NCBI RefSeq assembly: GCF_030730205.1
Contig: NZ_JANQVQ010000197.1
Coordinates: 1-41,915, forward strand
Reading direction: 5' to 3'
Length of the DNA: 41,915 nucleotides
From: Paraglaciecola sp.
GTDB lineage: Bacteria > Pseudomonadota > Gammaproteobacteria > Enterobacterales > Alteromonadaceae
Positions within the stretch are counted from its first letter, which is position 1. Each line of letters begins with the position of its first letter. This document shows positions 9,472-16,245 of this stretch, one piece after another. The notes beneath the pieces were generated by a model. That model made no database searches, had not been told where the DNA came from, and worked only from the letters and a program-made list of their open reading frames with translations. The translations under genes were made by a program, and so were the position numbers.

Positions 9472-9849
9472 ATGCGTAAGCTAGTATTCGCGGCGATGTT
9501 AGGGACGTCACTTGCTTTAAGTGGTTGTGTTATTTCAGTTGATGGCGATAGTGATCATGCTTATCAGTCTGATTGGCAAGACAAAGAACAAAAGAATCGT
9601 CGTGGGATTAATGCGTTGTCACCGCTTCTTTCGTTTAAAGAAGTCACTTCGCGAATGGGAACACCAGATTTTAATGAGTATTATGAAAATAAAGGTAATA
9701 CCTACCAAGTACTATACTTTCGCACTCAACGTTTAGAGGGCGATGGAGTCACAACAAAAGACGAGTGTACGCCACTCATCTTTAAAAATGGAGAACTCGC
9801 AGGGTGGGGAGACACTGCGTATAAATTGATAGCGGCCTCGGTTAATTAA
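9472..9849 (+). CDS. DUF3192 family lipoprotein
   Basis: A 125-residue predicted outer-membrane lipoprotein. The signal peptide ends in the lipobox LSGC (MRKLVFAAMLGTSLALSGC), so the cysteine at residue 19 is the lipidated N-terminus. The DUF3192 core follows: LSFKEVTSRMGTPDFNEYY, LYFRTQRLEGDGVTTKDEC, TPLIFKNGELAGWGDTAYK. A GGGAGA ribosome site precedes the ATG. It is a paralogue of the membrane-anchored protein at 5561-5935, sharing the YFRTQ, DEC-TPL and GWGD motifs. Both belong to a family common in Alteromonadales and Shewanella. Function unknown; the fold may be SmpA/OmlA-like. Confidence 0.87.
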   Translation: MRKLVFAAMLGTSLALSGCVISVDGDSDHAYQSDWQDKEQKNRRGINALSPLLSFKEVTSRMGTPDFNEYYENKGNTYQVLYFRTQRLEGDGVTTKDECTPLIFKNGELAGWGDTAYKLIAASVN

Positions 9850-9873
9850 CCATTCACCCTGTTTGATACAAGG

Positions 9874-10104
9874 CTATCTTAAAGCATTGCTGAGTTGGTC
9901 GATAACTTCGGCCCACTCACCGTCTTCAGCCAAAGCTGTTTTTAAAAATGCTGCTTGCGCTGGAGTCCAAAACCCAGCACTTTCAATTTTGGTGTTTGCT
10001 GCCAAACCTGCATGGTTTTTAATAAACGCCTGCATGTCGTTGGCTTCATTCGGTAAGCCTAGTTGAGCAAAAAGCTCACTCATCGCGGTATGATATTGTT
10101 CCAT
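9874..10104 (-). CDS. DUF2789 family protein
   Basis: A 76-residue cytoplasmic protein matching the DUF2789 family: HTAMSELFAQLGLPNEANDM near the start, FIKNHAGLA, and the characteristic FWTPAQAAFLKTALAEDGEW followed by a short C-terminal helix. A GGAG site lies six bases before the ATG. It is convergent with the DUF3192 lipoprotein gene, 24 bases apart, with no visible terminator between them. The family has no established function that I know of. Confidence 0.87.
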   Translation of the reverse strand: MEQYHTAMSELFAQLGLPNEANDMQAFIKNHAGLAANTKIESAGFWTPAQAAFLKTALAEDGEWAEVIDQLSNALR

Positions 10105-10367
10105 TCGTTATCTCCTCAGGTTATTGGGTAACTGCCGCTCGGTATGAAAATAGTGTGATTGAGCCCATATAAGCGACAAACAGAGTATTAAATTATTCTA
10201 TAACACATTGCTTCTTAGTAAATATTAAGAATAAACGGCTATTTTATTCAGTGTCGAGTCTAATTATTAATAAAATGTTAACGAATCAGTTAACAAGTAT
10301 ATTCGCTTAGGATACAGTAGTTAAAAATCACAAGGATTTTGTCAATGATTGTATCTGTGAGGCTCAA

Positions 10368-10985
10368 GTGACTGATAATAGCAAAATAAAAGCAATTTAT
10401 TTAACTGCAGAAGATTTGAAAATAGCCGCCTCGATACTCTACTTAGCCTACCATGACGACCCTCTATTTATTGATATTTTTGAAGTTGAAAAAGAGGGTT
10501 ATGAATCCCGCTTGCGCTCTGCGATACGTGAAGAGTTAAATGCGTTTTGGCAAGCTAAGCAGCCGATGATTGGGTTGTTTGATGAAGACCGATTAGTGGC
10601 GGTGGCATGCTTAAACTTACCGAGTACTTCTGTAGGTTCAAATCGGTTTTGGCATTGGCGTTTAAAAATGCTGCTCACAGCGGGTTTTATGGGCACCAAA
10701 CAAATGCTTGAAAAAGAATCAGTTGTTCGTGAACACATGCCAAGTCAGTATTTTCACATGTTGTCTTTTATTGGCGTTCATCCTGACCATCAGCATAGAG
10801 GGCTTGGACATATATTGATGGGAGCGATTGAGAGCGTCATGCTTGAAGATCCAAAAAGTGAAGGCGTAGGTATGTTTGTTACACTACCTAAATGTTTGTC
10901 ATTTTTCGAAGATGGCAATTATACCTTAATTGAGGCAGTCCAAGCAGGCCGAATTAAAGGTCATATTATGTTTAGGCACAGATAA
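10368..10985 (+). CDS. GNAT family N-acetyltransferase
   Basis: A 205-residue GCN5-related acetyltransferase. The acetyl-CoA binding motif A is visible at residues about 130-155: MLSFIGVHPDHQHRGLGHIL with the Q/R-x-x-G-x-G/A core HRGLGH. It is followed by the C-terminal beta strands (GVGMFVTLPKCLSFFEDGNY). The substrate cannot be told. Translation is assigned to the GTG at 10368, preceded by GAGG. The ATG at 10345 leads only to an eight-codon open frame ending across this start. The gene stands alone upstream of the CsrB-like RNA. Family confident, role unknown. Confidence 0.85.
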   Translation: MTDNSKIKAIYLTAEDLKIAASILYLAYHDDPLFIDIFEVEKEGYESRLRSAIREELNAFWQAKQPMIGLFDEDRLVAVACLNLPSTSVGSNRFWHWRLKMLLTAGFMGTKQMLEKESVVREHMPSQYFHMLSFIGVHPDHQHRGLGHILMGAIESVMLEDPKSEGVGMFVTLPKCLSFFEDGNYTLIEAVQAGRIKGHIMFRHR

Positions 10986-11050
10986 ATTAGTTTATTTATT
11001 TTTCAGTTTTTGTTCTTTCAAGCATTAAGCCAGTCAATCTCCTCTGCTTG

Positions 11051-11070
11051 TTGTAAGAGATCTCTTACAA
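11051..11070. promoter_or_regulatory. GacA (UvrY) response-regulator binding site
   Basis: TTGTAAGAGATCTCTTACAA is a perfect 20-bp palindrome that contains TGTAAG-N6-CTTACA, the known upstream activating sequence of GacA/UvrY in front of csrB/rsm small RNA genes. It lies upstream of the GGA-rich RNA at about 11236-11639, centred roughly 175 bases before the inferred transcription start. The GacS/GacA (BarA/UvrY) system would therefore activate the RNA. Confidence 0.88.
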
Positions 11071-11223
11071 CTCTGTACGTCATTACGTAAAATCGTAGTC
11101 GCTCTTTTCATACGGTACTTTTAACCAATTGTTTTTTAATAACTTTTGTTTTTTACTCTCCTTTATTTGCCATATTTCTTGTAAAGAAAATTTTCCCTCG
11201 CTAGTAAAGTTTACGGATTGATT

Positions 11224-11229
11224 TATAGT
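11224..11229 (+). promoter_or_regulatory. Putative -10 element of the csrB-like RNA
   Basis: TATAGT lies seven bases before the first part of the GGA-rich transcript. No good -35 hexamer is found at 16-18 bases, as expected of a promoter that depends on an activator bound upstream. The start site near 11236 is an estimate. Confidence 0.45.
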
Positions 11230-11235
11230 TACTGC

Positions 11236-11639
11236 GTCACAAGGAAACACGACGAGTCAGGAAGACACAAGGAAGAACTTGGACAACTTCAGGATTGAAG
11301 AGTTAGGTAATAGTATTTACTTAAAAATGGAATGAGGAAAAGCAGGATGCTTTATTTGCTCGGAGAGTAAATTAGGGAAGGGATAGCTAGGACGGCTGCT
11401 TGCATTGGATGTAAGTTAGGATAAAGGACGTGCAAAGGATGGTATCTCGCAAAGGATTGACGAGGCGAATGGATTCTAGGACACACAAGGGATGGTGCCT
11501 CATTAGGAAGAATGAGACTTGATGGAAAGGGCGTAATAGGGATATTTTCAGGATAGATTTTGCAATGGATAGCAGAGAGGGACTCTCAAAATTCAGTAAA
11601 GAGGCGCATTTGAATAGACATTCATAATGCGCCTTTTTT
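11236..11639 (+). ncRNA. csrB: CsrB/RsmB-family CsrA-sequestering small RNA
   Basis: A stretch of about 400 bases with no supportable reading frame but 26 GGA triplets, many as AGGA or AGGAT and several in the loops of small hairpins: CTTCA-GGAT-TGAAG near 11287, AGCA-GGA-TGCT near 11341 and GAGAG-GGA-CTCTC near 11575. This is the hallmark of CsrB/CsrC RNAs, which bind many CsrA dimers and relieve their repression of translation. The RNA ends in a strong hairpin plus T-tract, and a perfect GacA box lies upstream. It fills most of the 823-base gap between the GNAT gene and the universal stress gene. The remaining parts (10986-11050, 11071-11223, 11640-11808) are AT-rich with nothing else I can name. 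The 5' end is estimated. Confidence 0.9.
11602..11639 (+). terminator. Rho-independent terminator of the csrB-like RNA
   Basis: AGGCGCATT-TGAAT pairs with ATTCA-TAATGCGCCT (one bulge) around a short loop and is followed by TTTTTT. It closes the GGA-rich RNA. Confidence 0.93.
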
Positions 11640-11808
11640 ATTTACACCGAAACAAACTCCCCCATATCTTCAGCGCAATACTGCACATGAAATTGGTATC
11701 AAAAATCGTATAAATATGAAAGTTAAAAACAGGGTACCTGTGTGGTTTTTAATCAGCTAGACTGTTAGTGCGTTTGCATAAATATCAATGTGATTAAGGA
11801 ACATTTCA

Positions 11809-12681
11809 ATGCCTATGTGTCAACACGCCTTCGTCATCATCGACGATAACCATCACGATTTAGCTGTTTTAAGACGCACAGTCGCTTGCTTAGGCAACAC
11901 CTTACAAACCATCAAGGTATATCGACATACGGCGCAATGTCACCCTAAAAATACTGAGTTGTGGCTGCAGTGGCAACGCTCGCAAATCGCCGAGTTCACC
12001 CATTTATTAGCTGAATTTAACTTAGATATTGAGGTGAGTTATCTTTTTACTCATCAACATTTTCACCCTGAAGAATTTGAGCAAACGATAAAACAACATC
12101 AAATCGACTTGGTGTTGAAATTGAGTAGTGGCATGCACTTTTTTGATGGTGTATTTGGCTCACGTCTTGATCACTATTTTATCGCGGACTGTTCTGTACC
12201 AGTGTGGATAGTTAAATCACGTGTGTGGGATACCGATATTGAAGTATTAGCTTGCCTCGATGTTGATGATCGCAGTGAAATTAATCATAAGCTTAATGTC
12301 GACATACTTAAGTTGAGTGAGTGCATGGCGCACCACCTAAAAGGGCAATTGCACGTTATAGATTGTTTTTGGGGTGAGGTGGCGTCTATGTCTTTTGAAT
12401 TAGATAAATCAGGCCGCTTCAAACGTACTGCAAGTATACTCACTCACCATCAAGCCTTATTAGAAGGCTATGTGGAACAATATGCACTAGCGCAACAATC
12501 CTTGCATATTGTGGAGGGAACGCCAGATTTTGCCATCCCTGATACCGCGGCGCATCTAAATGCTGAATTAGTTGTGATAGGTAACAATGCAGATCATGGC
12601 ATTTTGGATCGATTGTTTGGCGATACCGCAGCCAACTTAGTCAACACTATTGACTGCGATGTGTTAGTTGTTAAACCCTAA
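11809..12681 (+). CDS. Tandem-domain universal stress protein, UspE-like
   Basis: A 290-residue protein made of two Usp domains, as in UspE. The first (about residues 4-135) starts AFVIIDDNHHDLAVLRRTV and ends CSVPVWIVK. The second (about 145-290) starts EVLACLDVDDRSE and ends in VVIGNNADHGILDRLFGDTA, then CDVLVVKP. The ATP-binding GxxGxxG-S/T motif of classical Usp proteins is degenerate in both, so nucleotide binding is doubtful. An AAGGA site lies just before the ATG. The gene is monocistronic, directly after the CsrB-like RNA. UspE proteins act in stress resistance and motility/aggregation in E. coli; the role here is inferred. Confidence 0.85.
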   Translation: MPMCQHAFVIIDDNHHDLAVLRRTVACLGNTLQTIKVYRHTAQCHPKNTELWLQWQRSQIAEFTHLLAEFNLDIEVSYLFTHQHFHPEEFEQTIKQHQIDLVLKLSSGMHFFDGVFGSRLDHYFIADCSVPVWIVKSRVWDTDIEVLACLDVDDRSEINHKLNVDILKLSECMAHHLKGQLHVIDCFWGEVASMSFELDKSGRFKRTASILTHHQALLEGYVEQYALAQQSLHIVEGTPDFAIPDTAAHLNAELVVIGNNADHGILDRLFGDTAANLVNTIDCDVLVVKP

Positions 12682-12682
12682 G

Positions 12683-12708
12683 GTTGTATGTGGCTTAAGG
12701 CATACGAC
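12683..12708. terminator. Weak hairpin between usp and the DUF3301 gene
   Basis: GTTGTATG and CATACGAC form an eight-base stem (one G-T pair) with a ten-base loop just after the usp stop and before the convergent DUF3301 stop. There is no T-tract, so termination is uncertain. Confidence 0.3.
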
Positions 12709-12725
12709 AGTTATTAGTAGCTTGC

Positions 12726-13031
12726 TTATTGAATTCGATAGGCTGGGGTGTATAAATCTAACGCTTTTAATCCCACCATGGTCAGTACACCCTTGTAGCT
12801 GTCTTCACCATTGCCAGAAAATTCAAATGAAAATTCACTGTGCAAATCGAGTTTCCCCCGATAGCTGCCTATTCTGGTTTTAATTCGAGCAATACTTAAC
12901 AGCTGCAAATTTTGTCTTTCGCAATAATCATGTAGATGCTGATTCGCAGTTTCTGCAATTGCGCGAAACCGCCAAAACATAATAGCAGTTAACACAATCA
13001 GCAATAACACAATCAAATCAAATAAGTTCAT
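12726..13031 (-). CDS. DUF3301 family membrane protein
   Basis: A 101-residue protein with one N-terminal membrane helix (LFDLIVLLLIVLTAIMFW, residues 3-20), followed by the DUF3301 domain: ANQHLHDYCERQNLQLL, ARIKTRIGSYRGKL, FSFEFSGNGEDSYKGVL. Family function is not known. Its ATG overlaps the TGA of the upstream DUF3549 gene (ATGA), so the two are coupled in one operon, an arrangement seen in other Alteromonadales and Vibrio. Confidence 0.88.
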   Translation of the reverse strand: MNLFDLIVLLLIVLTAIMFWRFRAIAETANQHLHDYCERQNLQLLSIARIKTRIGSYRGKLDLHSEFSFEFSGNGEDSYKGVLTMVGLKALDLYTPAYRIQ

Positions 13032-14053
13032 CGGCTTTGAGTCTCAAAAAGGGTGCTGATACGCAGCACTAATGCAGGTTCTTTTTCTGGCCAACGGAGT
13101 ACGTTTAGCATGATTTCGCGGCAGTCAGGAATTTGCACTAAATCCCGAAATAGCCCGGTAAATAATTCTATCGGCGCGCTAGAGAGTCGTTGGATAAATA
13201 GAGTTAATACTTGCTGATCTTGTAATTTTTGCCAATGCCGAGCGCTGATTAAGATTAACAAATCATGAGTAACGAGGTTGTCTTGTTGTAATACATCAAT
13301 TAATAATTGAGTGATTTGCGCCTCGTCGTCACTTTGGCTTAAGGCGCGCAGAATCGCAATTAAATAGCTAGGCTCTTTGCCTTTGCGCCGCCACTCATCT
13401 ATCAGTCGTTCACCCAAGCGAGTGCTTACTGGATGATTTTCTAAGGCGTCGCAAAGTGCCATTTGAACTTCGGGTGCCAAATTTGAAAATTGTTGAATGA
13501 CTAAATCGTGTGTAGGCGCTTCGCTGATTTTCGCTGTAAGATCAGCGATACCTTGCAGTGATAGTTGTTGCCAATCGGTGTTCTGGGGGCTACGTAAATA
13601 TTGCTCTGCGAATTCCAAATATTGCGATGGGGCCAGTGCGAGCTTTTGCCTCGTCAGGCTATTAAAGCTGGCCAGTTGTGATTGCTTGGGCACAAAGGTA
13701 AATGGATTTTCTGGTAAACCCTGTTTTGCATTGTGACTTTTTTCCATTTCAGCACCAAGTGCCTCTACCACAATGTGCAAAAATTGATTACGTGCCGCAC
13801 TGATTAACTTACCTTGTTCATCTAAAGGAAGTTTCACAAACCAAATATACTGTTCTTGACTGAGTCCTTTATTAAAAAACACCAGGCCAAACCAAGCATG
13901 TTGTTGGCGAGGGTAGGGCGCTGAAATATGATTTAGTTCAAAATCTAAAAATGTTTGACTCGATAAGGGGCGTATCGCTCTGCCCATATCAAAAATTCGG
14001 TAATCGGTACCAGCATGCAGCAGAAATTCGCTGATTGTATTTATACGACTCAT
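13028..14053 (-). CDS. DUF3549 family protein
   Basis: A 341-residue soluble protein recognised as DUF3549 from its start (TISEFLLHAGTDYRIFDMGR) and the block ARNQFLHIVVEALG. The C-terminal half is helical with repeat-like segments (LAPEVQMALCDALENH, LIAILRALSQSDDEAQ), suggesting a HEAT-like solenoid. I place the start at the ATG at 14053, which has AAGGA five bases upstream. An in-frame start at 14086 would add eleven residues without a ribosome site. It is coupled with the DUF3301 gene downstream and divergent from the yqcC operon. Function unknown. Confidence 0.87.
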   Translation of the reverse strand: MSRINTISEFLLHAGTDYRIFDMGRAIRPLSSQTFLDFELNHISAPYPRQQHAWFGLVFFNKGLSQEQYIWFVKLPLDEQGKLISAARNQFLHIVVEALGAEMEKSHNAKQGLPENPFTFVPKQSQLASFNSLTRQKLALAPSQYLEFAEQYLRSPQNTDWQQLSLQGIADLTAKISEAPTHDLVIQQFSNLAPEVQMALCDALENHPVSTRLGERLIDEWRRKGKEPSYLIAILRALSQSDDEAQITQLLIDVLQQDNLVTHDLLILISARHWQKLQDQQVLTLFIQRLSSAPIELFTGLFRDLVQIPDCREIMLNVLRWPEKEPALVLRISTLFETQSR

Positions 14054-14109
14054 GTTATCCTTGACGCTAAAGTAAGGTGTTACCACTTAAATAAATGTAG
14101 TCTAAAAGA

Positions 14110-14439
14110 ATGGTGATCATGCCACGTAGTGTTGTAGAAGTCGAAGCTCAGTTGCAGCAACTCGAATTTGTATTAAGAAAAGCAGGCTTGTGGTCTATGC
14201 AGCAACCGTCCTTAGAGGCATTGCAAAGTGCGGCGCCCTTTGCCTGTGATAAAATGCCATTCGAGCATTGGTTACAATTTATCTTTATTCCACAATTAAC
14301 CATCTATTTGCGTTCAGATAAACCATTGCCTAATACCATGGGCTTGTACCCTATGGGCGAACAATGCTTTTCTGAATCCTCAAGTCGAGAGTTGGTATTA
14401 CCTGTACTGGCGCAAATTGATAAGATTTTTAACCAATAG
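14110..14439 (+). CDS. yqcC: YqcC family protein (DUF446)
   Basis: A 109-residue protein matching E. coli YqcC: VEAQLQQLEFVLRKAGLWS, PFACDKMPFEHWLQFIFIPQ and the C-terminal LPVLAQIDKIFN. YqcC is a small helical protein without an assigned function, regularly encoded before truC. An ATG at 14119, preceded by GGTG, may be the true start and would remove three residues. The stop is seven bases before truC, so the genes form the yqcC-truC-yqcA operon. Confidence 0.88.
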   Translation: MVIMPRSVVEVEAQLQQLEFVLRKAGLWSMQQPSLEALQSAAPFACDKMPFEHWLQFIFIPQLTIYLRSDKPLPNTMGLYPMGEQCFSESSSRELVLPVLAQIDKIFNQ

Positions 14440-14446
14440 ATAAACC

Positions 14447-15217
14447 ATGCATTTAAATATAATTTACCAAGACGACTACCTTGTAGTCATTGATAAACCT
14501 TCAGGATTATTAGTACACCGCAGCATGTTAGATAAACATGAAACTGAATTTGCGTTGCAGCTGGTGAGGGATCAAATTAATCAACATGTTTTTCCCGTTC
14601 ACCGTTTAGACCGTCCCACTTCTGGAGTGCTGGTTTTTGCCCTAAGTCCCGACATAGCCCGATTATTAGGAGAGCAGTTTAGTACTCAGCAGATCCTAAA
14701 ACGTTATATCACTATTACGCGCGGTCATGCCCCTGAATTGGGCGAAATTGATTATGCCCTTAAAGAACAGTTGGATAAAATTGCGGACAAAAAAGCGAAA
14801 CAAGATAAGGCCGCCCAAGCGGCTTTTACTACGTTTACAAGACTGAAAACCTTTGAGTTACCCTTTGCCGTCAGTCGTTACCCCTCGGCCCGATACTCAT
14901 TATTGATGGTTGAACCTAAAACGGGGCGAAAACATCAAATAAGACGGCATTTGGCCCATATCAATCATCCCATTATAGGTGATACCACCCATGGCGATGG
15001 TAAACATAATCAATTTTTGAAACAGCATTTCGATTTTTCGGGTTTAGCCTTAAGTTGTTTAACAATGAAATTTAAACATCCGGTTCATCAAAGTGATTTA
15101 TCCTTGCATTGTCAACCTGCTGACCATATAACACGTTTATTAGCGGCGTGGGATATTGACCGGACAAGCTTAAATACAATGATCAAAGATAATGAGGAAA
15201 AACAGCGCGATGAGTAA
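14447..15217 (+). CDS. truC: tRNA pseudouridine(65) synthase TruC
   Basis: Isomerises U65 to pseudouridine in certain tRNAs. The 256-residue protein is a RluA-family synthase: IIYQDDYLVVIDKPSGLLVH at the start, the catalytic aspartate in HRLDRPTSGVLVFAL, then GRKHQIRRHLAHINHPIIGD and the C-terminal FSGLALSCLTMKF. Length and neighbours (yqcC upstream, flavodoxin gene downstream) match TruC of E. coli (260 residues) rather than the larger RluA, RluC or RluD. Its stop overlaps the start of the flavodoxin gene by eight bases. Confidence 0.93.
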   Translation: MHLNIIYQDDYLVVIDKPSGLLVHRSMLDKHETEFALQLVRDQINQHVFPVHRLDRPTSGVLVFALSPDIARLLGEQFSTQQILKRYITITRGHAPELGEIDYALKEQLDKIADKKAKQDKAAQAAFTTFTRLKTFELPFAVSRYPSARYSLLMVEPKTGRKHQIRRHLAHINHPIIGDTTHGDGKHNQFLKQHFDFSGLALSCLTMKFKHPVHQSDLSLHCQPADHITRLLAAWDIDRTSLNTMIKDNEEKQRDE

Positions 15218-15656
15218 TATTGGAATTTTTGTTGGTAGTGTATACGGCAATGCACAGCATGTGGCGGATGAAGTGAAAGCGGCTTTGGTAGACGAAGGTC
15301 TCTCTGCAACGGTGTATAACGATCCCAGTGTTAGTGATTTTCAACAAGCCAGCAGTGTCATCGTAGTGAGTTCGACAACCGGTATGGGTGATGTTCCACC
15401 AAACTTAGAGTTTTTTATTCAGGATTTACGCGACCAAATGCCACTTATGGCAAATAAACCCTTTGCTGTTGCCGGTTTAGGTGACAGTAGTTATGGTGAA
15501 ACCTATTGTGGAGCCGGAAATCAGATCTTCAGCCTATTAGAAGAATTACAAGGTAATCCTATTGCCGATTTATTAGAAGTTGATGCCTGTGAAACTCTTG
15601 AGCCAGAAGTTGAAGTGGTTGAGTGGATTAAAGGCTTGGTTAAGTATATGGTTTAA
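15210..15656 (+). CDS. yqcA: Flavodoxin, YqcA-like
   Basis: A 148-residue short-chain flavodoxin. The FMN phosphate loop lies at residues 7-13 (GSVYGNA), the isoalloxazine loops at SSTTGMGDVPPNL and GLGDSSYGETYCGAG. It would carry electrons in the cytoplasm on FMN. YqcA and MioC are close relatives; the truC neighbourhood favours YqcA. I chose the ATG at 15210, which aligns with the family start (MSNIGIFVGSVYGN), is preceded by AGGAAA, and overlaps the end of truC. The in-frame ATG at 15192 is less likely. Confidence 0.92.
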   Translation: MSNIGIFVGSVYGNAQHVADEVKAALVDEGLSATVYNDPSVSDFQQASSVIVVSSTTGMGDVPPNLEFFIQDLRDQMPLMANKPFAVAGLGDSSYGETYCGAGNQIFSLLEELQGNPIADLLEVDACETLEPEVEVVEWIKGLVKYMV

Positions 15657-15682
15657 AATACGGCCATTTAATTACAGACATA

Positions 15683-15709
15683 AAAAAAGCGCCTTCAGGC
15701 GCTTTTTTT
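15683..15709. terminator. Bidirectional terminator between yqcA and rpsT
   Basis: AAAAAAGCGCC-TTCA-GGCGCTTTTTTT, a GC-rich stem with A and T tracts on both sides, lying between the convergent flavodoxin and ribosomal S20 genes. Confidence 0.95.
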
Positions 15710-15728
15710 GCTTAATAACCGACAAATA

Positions 15729-15992
15729 TTAAGCTAAGGCTTTAATTTGCGCAGACAAACGGCTCTTATGACGAGCAGCTTTGTTTTTGTGGATTAAGCC
15801 TTTAGTTGCCATGCGGTCAAGAATAGGTGTAGCAGCAGCATATGCAGCTTGTGCAGCTTCTTTATTACCGGTCGCGATAGCAGCGATTACTTTTTTCAAA
15901 GATGTACGTGTCATTGAACGACGGCTAGCGTTGTGCTGGCGACGCTTTTCCGATGTAATGGCACGTTTCTTAGCAGACTTGATGTTAGCCAA
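15729..15992 (-). CDS. rpsT: 30S ribosomal protein S20
   Basis: An 87-residue basic protein with the full S20 sequence: [20 protein letters not shown] at the start, [14 protein letters not shown], and [19 protein letters not shown] at the end. The start codon is TTG (CAA at 15990-15992 on the plus strand), with GGGAG about six bases upstream. E. coli rpsT also starts with the rare TTG, where it is linked to autogenous control of translation, so this is a conserved regulatory feature. The gene is divergent from murJ, as in E. coli relatives, and followed by a strong terminator. Confidence 0.97.
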   Translation of the reverse strand: MANIKSAKKRAITSEKRRQHNASRRSMTRTSLKKVIAAIATGNKEAAQAAYAAATPILDRMATKGLIHKNKAARHKSRLSAQIKALA

Positions 15993-16207
15993 GTTGTAAC
16001 TCCCAAAAAATTCTAGTCAAAATTCAAGGGTGCGGATTATCCAGATTGAAGGGCCTTATGTCAAATGCTTTTGCGGGTTTTATAAGCAAAGTTTGTTGTT
16101 GATTTTATATTCGGCCGAAGGCGGGATAGTTGAAGTGGCGATAATGGAGTTTAATGCTTTGGTTTTCAGCTTATTTCTATGAAGTCATAGACTGTCACTG
16201 AGGAGTT

Positions 16208-16227
16208 AACGCATACTATGCGTTTTT
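16208..16227 (+). promoter_or_regulatory. Hairpin with T-tract in the murJ leader
   Basis: AACGCAT and ATGCGTT form a seven-base stem with a three-base loop, running into TTTTT, about 20 bases before the murJ start codon. It has the shape of a weak intrinsic terminator or attenuator. No leader peptide or ligand-binding structure is visible. Confidence 0.4.
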
Positions 16228-16245
16228 GTTAGAAGGGATCACTAA

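Noticed and set aside
11236-11600. A small coding gene in the GGA-rich region
   Set aside because: No frame of useful length with a ribosome site and protein-like composition; the GGA density, hairpins and terminator indicate an RNA.
11770-11795. FNR-like site before the universal stress gene (TTGCATAAATATCAA)
   Set aside because: The half-sites are spaced one base too far and one half is a poor match to TTGAT-N4-ATCAA, so it is not supported.
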